From the NCBI GenBank assembly GCA_016875255.1, contig VGRU01000052.1:1-16621 (forward strand): a DNA stretch of 16,621 nt, read 5' to 3'. Below the pieces are notes generated by a model, which was not told where the DNA came from, did no database searches, and saw only the letters and a program-made list of their open reading frames with translations. Positions 6,775 through 12,643 of this stretch are shown here, in pieces. Position 1 is the first letter of the stretch, and every line of letters starts with the position of its first letter. The position numbers and the translations under genes were made by a program. This DNA is from Deltaproteobacteria bacterium (lineage in GTDB: Bacteria > Desulfobacterota > BSN033 > UBA1163).

Positions 6775-7515
6775 TCACATATAGATGCCACCGTTGACAT
6801 TTAATATCTGTCCGGTGATGTAACTCGAATTTTCTGAAACGAGGAAAAGCACAGCCCGGGCCACATCCTCTGCCTGTCCTAACCGCTCCAGGGGAATCAT
6901 TTGCTTCAATGTTTCTTTCGCCTTTTCAGGAATGGCATCGGTCATCGGGGTCTGAATATAGCCGGGGGCAACGGCATTCACATTGATCCCTCTGGCCGCA
7001 AATTCCCGCGCAATGGTCTTGGTAAAACCGATCACGCCTGCCTTGGAGGCCGCATAGTTGGCCTGTCCCGGATTCCCCATCTCGCCTGACACCGAAGCGA
7101 TGCTGACGATCTTCCCGCTCTTCTGCTTCGACATGTACCGTATGGCCGCCTTCGTGCAGTTGAACGTCCCTTTCAGGTTGACGTCGAGAACCGCATCCCA
7201 GTCCTCCTCGGTCATCCTCAGGATCAACCGGTCGCGGGTGATGCCGGCATTGTTGACCAGGATGTCGATCCGCCCAAATTGTCCGACGATGGCTTCGATC
7301 ATTCGTTCCACATCGCTAAGATCGGCGACATTGACTTTGATCGCAAACGATTTTCTGCCCATCCCCTGTATTTCATTGGCGGTCTCCTGAGCCTTCTCAA
7401 GATTGATATCCGAGATGACGACATCCGCCCCATTTTTTGCGAGAAGCAGGGCGATCGCCTTTCCGATGCCCTGTGCCGCTCCAGTGACTAAAGCTACTTT
7501 CCCTAAAAGCTCCAC
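6775..7515 (-). CDS. fabG: 3-oxoacyl-ACP reductase
   Basis: Short-chain dehydrogenase that reduces 3-ketoacyl-ACP with NADPH. Motifs are complete: the nucleotide loop TGAAQGIG, NNAG, and the catalytic Ser-Tyr-Lys set, S141 in SIASVSG plus Y154 and K158 in NYAASKAG (numbered from the chosen start). GTG at 7515 is chosen because AAGGAG lies exactly 6 nt upstream. It gives 246 residues beginning MELLGKVALVTGA, the normal family length and start. A TTG 18 nt further up is in frame but has no ribosome site. It precedes acpP by 12 bp and follows fabD after a 136-bp palindromic spacer, with the usual fabD-fabG-acpP-fabF order. Confidence 0.96.
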   Translation of the reverse strand: MELLGKVALVTGAAQGIGKAIALLLAKNGADVVISDINLEKAQETANEIQGMGRKSFAIKVNVADLSDVERMIEAIVGQFGRIDILVNNAGITRDRLILRMTEEDWDAVLDVNLKGTFNCTKAAIRYMSKQKSGKIVSIASVSGEMGNPGQANYAASKAGVIGFTKTIAREFAARGINVNAVAPGYIQTPMTDAIPEKAKETLKQMIPLERLGQAEDVARAVLFLVSENSSYITGQILNVNGGIYM

Positions 7516-7545
7516 TCTCTTCTCCTTTGCCAAAAAAATAAAGTC

Positions 7546-7649
7546 TAACGGTAACGAGGCTCGTATCGTTATGAGAAGGCAACGTTTATCGTTTCTTAAT
7601 CCTTACACCTAACCGTAACCGGTAGCCGAAACGGGCTTCGTAACCGTAA
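7546..7649. repeat. Inverted repeat of TAACCG words, fabD-fabG spacer
   Basis: TAACGGTAACGAGGCTCGT... (7546-7568) and the right arm 7627-7649 (CGAAACGGGCTTCGTAACC...) are reverse complements at 18 of 23 positions. The word TAACCG/CGGTTA and its variants recur between them (for example ACCTAACCGTAACCGGTAGCC). No ORF is supported here. The layout matches the other long spacers, but the word is different. Confidence 0.7.
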
Positions 7650-7651
7650 CC

Positions 7652-8572
7652 TTAACCGATTTTTTTCAATGACTGGATATCTTCAATATTTCCTGTTTCA
7701 ACTTTTGAATCTATCCGTTTCATCAAACCGGACAAGACCTTTCCCGGACCGATCTCCAGAACCCGTTCGATCCCTTCCTCAACCATCCGGCGCATCGACT
7801 CCTCCCAGCGAACCGGGCTCGACACCTGCTCCACAAGAAGAGGTTTTACCCTTTCCGGTTCCAAATTGGCTTTCGCTTCAACATTGGTTACGACCGGAAT
7901 CCGTAGCTCTTTAATGGTTGTCCCCTGAAGGGCTTCGCTCAGTCGAACCCCTGCTGGTTTCATTAAAGGTGAATGAAAAGGCGCACTGACCTGAAGAGGC
8001 ATGGCTTTTTTCCCTTTTTGTTTGACCAATTCAATAGCCCGCTCAACCGCCTTTGTATGCCCGGCAACGACAATCTGCCCGGGACAGTTAAAATTGGCAG
8101 GAGACAGAACCTCTCCGGATGAAGCCTCTTCACAGACCTTCTCCACTTCTTCCCATTCCATGCCGAGAATGGCAGCCATGGTTCCTTCTCCAACCGGAAC
8201 AGCTTCCTGCATGAATTTTCCCCGGAGCCGGACGATCTGAACAGCCTCAGCGAAAGAGAGCGCACCGGAGGCAACCAGGGCGCTATACTCTCCCAGGCTG
8301 TGTCCGGCTGTAAGTTCGGGCTGAATCCCTCTCTCGGCCCGAAGAACCCTGAGCGCTGCAATGCTCGCGGTCAACACAGCCGGCTGGGTATTTTCGGTCA
8401 ATTTTAATGCCTCTTCCGGACCCTCAAAACAGAGCCCTGAAATGGAGAAGCGAAGGGTATCATCGGCTTCTTCAAAGATCTCCCTGGCAACCTTGAAATG
8501 GTCGCAAAGCTCCTTTCCCATTCCAACCGCCTGTGAACCCTGTCCCGGAAATACAAACGCTGTCTTCTTCAT
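7652..8572 (-). CDS. fabD: Malonyl-CoA:ACP transacylase
   Basis: Loads malonyl groups from malonyl-CoA onto ACP, providing the extender for FabF. The product is 306 residues, typical for FabD. It shows the N-terminal FVFPGQGSQAVGMG loop, the nucleophile S92 in GHSLGEYSAL, the carboxylate-binding arginine in QIVRLRGKFMQ, and the catalytic histidine (about H200) in SAPFHSPLM. The ATG at 8572 gives the canonical MKKTAFVFPGQGSQ start, although no clear Shine-Dalgarno precedes it. It lies between the acyl-CoA dehydrogenase gene and fabG. In most bacteria with this operon the preceding gene would be fabH. Confidence 0.97.
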   Translation of the reverse strand: MKKTAFVFPGQGSQAVGMGKELCDHFKVAREIFEEADDTLRFSISGLCFEGPEEALKLTENTQPAVLTASIAALRVLRAERGIQPELTAGHSLGEYSALVASGALSFAEAVQIVRLRGKFMQEAVPVGEGTMAAILGMEWEEVEKVCEEASSGEVLSPANFNCPGQIVVAGHTKAVERAIELVKQKGKKAMPLQVSAPFHSPLMKPAGVRLSEALQGTTIKELRIPVVTNVEAKANLEPERVKPLLVEQVSSPVRWEESMRRMVEEGIERVLEIGPGKVLSGLMKRIDSKVETGNIEDIQSLKKIG

Positions 8573-8585
8573 AAGGTATTTTGGG

Positions 8586-8697
8586 CTAAGGTCAAGGTTA
8601 GGATGCCGGTTTCGGTAAAGGAAAAGGGTAAGGTCTGAACCTTAAAACCAATGACTTAACCTTTTGACCAAACGGGCATCTTTACCCTGCCCCTTAG
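8586..8697. repeat. Inverted repeat of AAGGTTA/TAACCTT words, acyl-CoA dehydrogenase-fabD spacer
   Basis: The left arm 8586-8612 (CTAAGGTCAAGGTTAGGATG...) and the right arm 8670-8697 (...GGGCATCTTTACCCTGCC) are imperfect reverse complements with one length difference. Further in, GGTAAAGGAAAAGGGTAAGG faces CTTAACCTTTTGACC. It contains no supported ORF. It sits where the fabH gene would be expected to lead into fabD. Confidence 0.7.
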
Positions 8698-8708
8698 ACA
8701 GAGATTTT

Positions 8709-9872
8709 TTATTTCTTCCCAGCGTACTCTTTGCTCAATTCGAGGCCGATGACATTCCTCTGAATCTGATTCGTCCCTTCATAGATCTGAAGAATCTTGG
8801 CATCCCTCATCATCTTCTCTACGGGGTACTCCTTCATGTACCCGTAACCGCCGAAGATCTGAACGGCATCGGTCGTCACCTTCATGGCGGTATCACTGGC
8901 AAAGACTTTTGCCATTCCGGAGACCTTTGAGATCTCTTTTGGGTTGTCCGATTGGTCGATGTATCGCGACACGGAATAGACCAGAGCCCGTGCGGCCTCC
9001 ACCTGGGTGGCCATATCCGCCAGCATATGCTGGACCGCCTGAAAGGAGATGATCTTCTTTCCAAACTGTTCCCGCTCCCTGGCGTATCGAACCGCTTCAT
9101 CAAGGGCTCCCTGAGCCAGACCAACGCCCTGGGCTCCCACCCCGGGCCGTGTCCGGTCGAAGGTTCTCATGGTGACGATGAATCCCATTCCTTCTTTGGC
9201 GATGAGATTCGCCTTGGGAACGAAACAATCCTGAAAGACGAGCTCCCTTGTGGCAGAGGCCCGAATGCCCATCTTGTTCTCTTTCTTCCCGAAGGTGAAA
9301 CCGCTCATTCCTTTTTCAAGGATGAAGGCGCTTGCTCCCCTCGGTCCCTTGGAACGGTCGGTCATTGCAATGATGGTGTAGGTTTCCGCCTCCCCTCCAT
9401 TGGTAATCCACTGCTTTGTCCCATTTAAAATATAGCCCCCCTCAGTCCGGGTGGCGGTCGTGCGGATTGAACCGGCGTCACTTCCGGCATCGGCCTCGGT
9501 CAATCCAAAGGCGGCTAACTTCTTTCCGCTGGCAATATCCGGAAGATACTTTTTCTTCTGTTCAGGGCTTCCGTAGAGCATGATCGGATGAGCCCCCAAA
9601 CCACTGGCTGCATAGCTGGTGGCCACTCCCAGACAGATCCGGCTCATTTCTTCTACCGCCAGAGAGTTTTCAAAGACCCCTCCCCCGAAGCCTCCGTACT
9701 CCTCTTCAATGGAGATCCCCATGAGACCTGCCTCTGCGCAGACCTTTATAATTTCCCATGGAAACTCTTCTTTTTCGTCCAGTTCGGCCCGGACCGGCAA
9801 GACTTTCTCAACGGCGATCTTCCGCGCTAAATCCCGGATCGACTTCTGCTCAGGCGTCAAAAAATAGTCCAA
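8709..9872 (-). CDS. Acyl-CoA dehydrogenase
   Basis: FAD-dependent enzyme that forms the 2,3-double bond in an acyl-CoA (or an acyl thioester), normally passing electrons to electron-transfer flavoprotein. The 387-residue product matches the short/medium-chain group. It has the FAD/substrate block LTEADAGSDAGSI, TKQWITNGG, REREQFGKKI, QIFGGYGYMKEYP, and the catalytic base E365 in IYEGTNQIQR, where short-chain and butyryl-type enzymes carry it. Translation starts at TTG (9872), with AGGAGG about 9 nt upstream overlapping the plsX stop. The gap to plsX is only 12 bp, so the gene is truly part of the fatty acid operon. It occupies the usual fabH position. Whether it serves synthesis or degradation, and its exact substrate, cannot be told from sequence. 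Confidence 0.93.
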   Translation of the reverse strand: MDYFLTPEQKSIRDLARKIAVEKVLPVRAELDEKEEFPWEIIKVCAEAGLMGISIEEEYGGFGGGVFENSLAVEEMSRICLGVATSYAASGLGAHPIMLYGSPEQKKKYLPDIASGKKLAAFGLTEADAGSDAGSIRTTATRTEGGYILNGTKQWITNGGEAETYTIIAMTDRSKGPRGASAFILEKGMSGFTFGKKENKMGIRASATRELVFQDCFVPKANLIAKEGMGFIVTMRTFDRTRPGVGAQGVGLAQGALDEAVRYAREREQFGKKIISFQAVQHMLADMATQVEAARALVYSVSRYIDQSDNPKEISKVSGMAKVFASDTAMKVTTDAVQIFGGYGYMKEYPVEKMMRDAKILQIYEGTNQIQRNVIGLELSKEYAGKK

Positions 9873-9884
9873 CTCTTTTTCCTC

Positions 9885-10946
9885 CTATCCGTTCATTTTG
9901 GAGTTTCCGGATCTTCTCAACCCGTTTTTCGATTTCTGGCCGAGCTGCAACATGTCCTGCTTCTCTTTCAATTCCTGAAGCAGATGCTCATTCAGCTTAT
10001 TCCTTGCAAGGCTGGCCGCTAGAACAATGGCATTCATAATCGCCTTGGCGTTGGAAGCGCCATGACAAATGATACAATTTCCATTCACCCCGAGTAGGGG
10101 CGCCCCGCCATACTCCGAATAATCAAACCGTTTTTCCAAGCGGCGGATCACTCGTTTCATAAAAAAATAGGCGACTCTTGCTCTAAAATTATCCTTCGCC
10201 TCCCATTTGAGAATCCCATGGACCGTCTCCCACAATCCTTCGCTGATCTTCAAGGCCACATTGCCGACAAAACCGTCGCAAACGATGACATCCACCTCGC
10301 CGCTGTTGAGATCCCTTCCCTCCACATAACCGATGTAATTAATATCCATTTCCGAGAGGATTTCATGTGCCTCTCGCGTCAATTCGTTGCCTTTTCCTTC
10401 CTCTTCGCCATTGCTCAAGAGACCGATTCGAGGCTCCTTTTCGCCAAGGATATATTTGGCATAAGCATCTCCCATCAGCGCAAATTGAACAAGATGAGAG
10501 GGTTTGCAATCGACATTGCCTCCGGAGTCAACGAGCACCGTGTGGCCTTTGATCGCTGGATGGATCGTGGCAATGGCGGGGCGGTCCACCCCTTCCAGCT
10601 TCTTAAAGAGAAACATGGCCAGAGCCATGGCCGCTCCGGAATTTCCAGCAGAAACCACTCCATTGACCTGACCCTCTTTTTCGAGGTCGATCGCCACCTT
10701 GACCGAACTGTCTTTCATTCTCCTGAGAACCGTGGAAGGAGAGTCATGCATGGCGACGACGTGGGAGGTATGATGAATATAGATGGGAAGCTTGGAGGTG
10801 GGATATTTTGAGAGTTCTTTGCTCACCTGGTCTTCATCCCCCACCAGGACAACTTTCACCCCATGTTCCTTAGCCGCCTTAAAAGCCCCTTCGACAATGT
10901 TCTGGGGGGCAAAATCTCCCCCCATCGCATCAACCGCAATCTTCAT
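9885..10946 (-). CDS. plsX: Phosphate acyltransferase PlsX
   Basis: Peripheral membrane enzyme that makes acyl-phosphate from acyl-ACP, the donor for PlsY in phospholipid synthesis. The 353-residue product begins with the family signature MKIAVDAMGGDFAP. It also carries HHTSHVVAMHDSP, VSAGNSGAAMA, DSGGNVDCKP, CDGFVGNVALKISEG and EYGGAPLLGVNG. The length is normal (330-350), with a basic asparagine-rich tail. It lies 27 bp downstream of rpmF, the classic rpmF-plsX linkage. Its stop codon overlaps the ribosome site of the acyl-CoA dehydrogenase gene, suggesting coupled expression of those two. Confidence 0.96.
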   Translation of the reverse strand: MKIAVDAMGGDFAPQNIVEGAFKAAKEHGVKVVLVGDEDQVSKELSKYPTSKLPIYIHHTSHVVAMHDSPSTVLRRMKDSSVKVAIDLEKEGQVNGVVSAGNSGAAMALAMFLFKKLEGVDRPAIATIHPAIKGHTVLVDSGGNVDCKPSHLVQFALMGDAYAKYILGEKEPRIGLLSNGEEEGKGNELTREAHEILSEMDINYIGYVEGRDLNSGEVDVIVCDGFVGNVALKISEGLWETVHGILKWEAKDNFRARVAYFFMKRVIRRLEKRFDYSEYGGAPLLGVNGNCIICHGASNAKAIMNAIVLAASLARNKLNEHLLQELKEKQDMLQLGQKSKNGLRRSGNSKMNG

Positions 10947-10973
10947 CGCTTCTTTCTCTTTCTCCCTGATTGT

Positions 10974-11159
10974 TCAACTCTCTTCTTCTACTTTGACGAC
11001 TTCTTTGCCCTTATATGTCCCGCAATGAGGGCAGACATGGTGAGGCAAAACAGGCTCATGACATTGGGGGCAGGATGAAAAGCCCGGAGATTTCAAGTGA
11101 TCATGGGCCCGTCGTTTATTTCTTCTCGAAGAGGATTGTCTTCTCTTTGGAACTCCCAT
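10974..11159 (-). CDS. rpmF: 50S ribosomal protein L32
   Basis: Small basic protein of the large ribosomal subunit. The 61-residue product has the L32 start [20 protein letters not shown] and a zinc-binding CPQC ... CPHC pair of the C+ type. The C-terminal stretch [11 protein letters not shown] is also typical. AGGA about 10 nt before the ATG is a reasonable ribosome site. It lies between yceD and plsX, as in most Gram-negative bacteria. Confidence 0.97.
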   Translation of the reverse strand: MGVPKRRQSSSRRNKRRAHDHLKSPGFSSCPQCHEPVLPHHVCPHCGTYKGKEVVKVEEES

Positions 11160-11207
11160 CTGTAAACATCCTTTCTCTTAATCGTTGCCGAATAAGTTCT
11201 CCGTTGT

Positions 11208-11300
11208 CACCCTGAACTTGATTCAGGGTCTCGCTTATGATAGTTTTTTATTGAGATGCCGAAACAATACTGAATCAAGTTCAGCACAAGGTTCGGCATG
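11208..11300. repeat. Compound inverted repeat, yceD-rpmF spacer
   Basis: CCCTGAA/TTCAGGG (11210-11216 and 11222-11228) forms one hairpin. CTGAACTTGATTCAG at 11212-11226 has an exact 15-bp inverted copy at 11270-11284. ATGCCGAA (11256-11263) pairs with TTCGGCAT (11292-11299) around that second copy. The sequence resembles dispersed intergenic repeats of the 'CCTGAACTTGATTCAGG ... GGCATGACA' type seen in many Proteobacteria-like genomes. It has no coding potential. Confidence 0.8.
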
Positions 11301-11347
11301 ACATATTGGGCATTTTTACAGTTTTTTAGCAACCTTCTTAACTCCAT

Positions 11348-11884
11348 TTATTGAAGCTTCAATTTTTTGAGAGCATTAAACCCTGTCTCAACGTCCTTTT
11401 CCATACAGTTGCAGGCGGATAGATTCAAATCTTTTCCGCAGTTTGGGCAGATCCCCTTGCACGCTTCCTGGCAGAGAGGTTGAATGGGAATCTCCAAAAA
11501 AATCTGTTCGCATGCGATCTCGGAAAGATGGATCTCCCCTCCCTCAAAAAAATTTGATTCCAGCTCATTTTCGGATAGTTCCGTGTCTTTTATAAACCCC
11601 GTCCCCTTCAAAGGATGGAGAGTCAGATCGAATGAAGAGGCAAGCGGATAGGGGAATTCCTTAAGACATCTCGCACACCGTAACTGCAGGACGGCCTGCA
11701 CTTCTCCCTTGATCAGGACCGACTGCCCCGCTTTTCTAATCTTTGCTTCGGATTGAAGCGGGCTTTCAAACTCGAAGTCTATTTCGGAAAGACTTTCGAG
11801 ATAGCCTGAAAGACCCGCACGCTCTTCTTTCCATTTAAGCTCCAATCCCTCATCAGGGATGTCATCCAATTTTAGGGTCAGCAT
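11348..11884 (-). CDS. YceD/DUF177 family protein
   Basis: A conserved protein almost always encoded next to rpmF. Family members are linked to 23S rRNA maturation or ribosome assembly, but the activity is not firmly known. The 178-residue product has the paired cysteines CARCLKEFPYPL (C70, C73) typical of DUF177. A C-terminal cluster, CQEACKGICPNCGKDLN then CNC (C138, C142, C146, C149, C158, C160), suggests a structural zinc site. The central acidic stretch (SENELESNFFEGGEIHLSE) is typical. It is the first gene of the long minus-strand array and has a good promoter upstream. Confidence 0.9.
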   Translation of the reverse strand: MLTLKLDDIPDEGLELKWKEERAGLSGYLESLSEIDFEFESPLQSEAKIRKAGQSVLIKGEVQAVLQLRCARCLKEFPYPLASSFDLTLHPLKGTGFIKDTELSENELESNFFEGGEIHLSEIACEQIFLEIPIQPLCQEACKGICPNCGKDLNLSACNCMEKDVETGFNALKKLKLQ

Positions 11885-11920
11885 CCTGTTTTCGTTTAAA
11901 AGCGTTAAATTAGATTGATA

Positions 11921-11948
11921 AATATAAAAGAAAACCTTTCTTTGTCAA
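11921..11948 (-). promoter_or_regulatory. Sigma70-type promoter for the yceD-rpmF-plsX-fab array
   Basis: On the minus strand TTGACA (11943-11948, perfect -35) is followed after 16 bp by TATATT (11921-11926, 5 of 6 matches to the -10 consensus). It lies about 40 bp upstream of the yceD ATG. The surrounding sequence is AT-rich and non-coding. No operator is recognised. Confidence 0.7.
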
Positions 11949-12102
11949 GAGGCATTGAAAGATTTCCGCGGCAAGATTCTTTGTTTTCGAAGATATTCAA
12001 CATGTTAACAGATTTATCGATTTTGTCGCAAGTAGACCAATGCCATTTCAGAATCCCGAAGTAGAAGAGGGTCTGTCGGCAATAAAAGATAACGAGATCG
12101 GA

Positions 12103-12432
12103 TCAGGGGGTTTTGGGAAACATCTTCAAAAAATGATCAAGGGATTCATTCGATTTCTTACACCGGACGAGAGATTCGATCTCAAGGAGGTCAAAGCCGG
12201 AATAGGTTTTGGGATCAAGTTCTATTCCAAACCGTTTATGAATCCGTTTGACGAGGTGGTTTCGTAAGGCTAAATCGTAGTCCCTGTATTCTGGGTCTTG
12301 AGGTCCAGTAAACAATTTACCTTCATAAGCATAGGTCCTGGAAGTCATTTCCTTCGGGCTGGAAGGCGCAGGGCCAGCCATGGCAATGGAACAAACAAAA
12401 GTAAGAATTAAAATAATCCATATCAATTTCAT
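12103..12432 (-). CDS. Small secreted protein of unknown function
   Basis: A 109-residue protein with a clear signal peptide: a short basic start (MKLIW), a hydrophobic core (IILILTFVCSIA) and a likely cleavage after AMA before GPAPSSP. The mature part, about 90 residues, is polar. It holds a helical-looking stretch, YDLALRNHLVKRIHKRFGIELDP, followed by SGFDLLEIESLVRCKK. I know no named domain for it. The coding pattern and the signal peptide favour this strand over an opposing ORF at 12040-12267. It lies upstream of yceD in the same orientation but beyond the yceD promoter, and is divergent from the broken kinase gene. Export to the periplasm is inferred; no lipobox cysteine is seen at the cleavage site. 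Confidence 0.7.
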   Translation of the reverse strand: MKLIWIILILTFVCSIAMAGPAPSSPKEMTSRTYAYEGKLFTGPQDPEYRDYDLALRNHLVKRIHKRFGIELDPKTYSGFDLLEIESLVRCKKSNESLDHFLKMFPKTP

Positions 12433-12454
12433 AGAGTTAAGTTACTCCATCTCA

Positions 12455-12481
12455 TTGACAAAAGTCAAGCTTTTTTATGAG
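12455..12481 (+). promoter_or_regulatory. Possible promoter and dyad between divergent genes
   Basis: TTGACA (12455-12460), a 15-bp spacer and TATGAG (12476-12481) form a weak plus-strand promoter candidate for the kinase gene. The -35 region lies in the dyad TTGAC-AAAA-GTCAA (12455-12468), which reads as TTGAC on both strands, so it could also serve the divergent secreted-protein gene. This is motif matching only. Confidence 0.3.
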
Positions 12482-12519
12482 AGCTTTAAAAAAATTACCC
12501 TTTGCTCTCTGATCACACA

Positions 12520-12538
12520 CCTGCCTACCGCAGGCAGG
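12520..12538. repeat. CCTGCC/GGCAGG hairpin
   Basis: CCTGCC (12520-12525) pairs with GGCAGG (12533-12538); an alternative pairing is CCTGC with GCAGG around CTACC. It shares its arms with the hairpin at 11-25. No T-run follows, so it is not an evident terminator. Confidence 0.55.
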
Positions 12539-12568
12539 GATTCAAAAAAACGATTCCACAGATTTTTC

Positions 12569-12598
12569 AGAGATTTCTGGATTTTCTCAGAAATCTCT
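12569..12598. promoter_or_regulatory. Perfect 11-bp stem-loop before the kinase gene
   Basis: AGAGATTTCTG (12569-12579) is exactly complementary to CAGAAATCTCT (12588-12598), with an 8-nt loop. It lies 45 bp before the kinase ATG. It could act in the leader RNA or as a protein-binding dyad. There is no adjoining T-run for a terminator on either strand. Confidence 0.5.
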
Positions 12599-12643
12599 TG
12601 TCTGATATCTGCTCTTATGTTATTTTTTTAGCAGGCCATCAAG

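Noticed and set aside
12040..12267. Plus-strand ORF of 75 codons
   Set aside because: It overlaps the minus-strand ORF that has a convincing signal peptide. Its composition looks like a shadow, and it has no recognisable motif or ribosome site.
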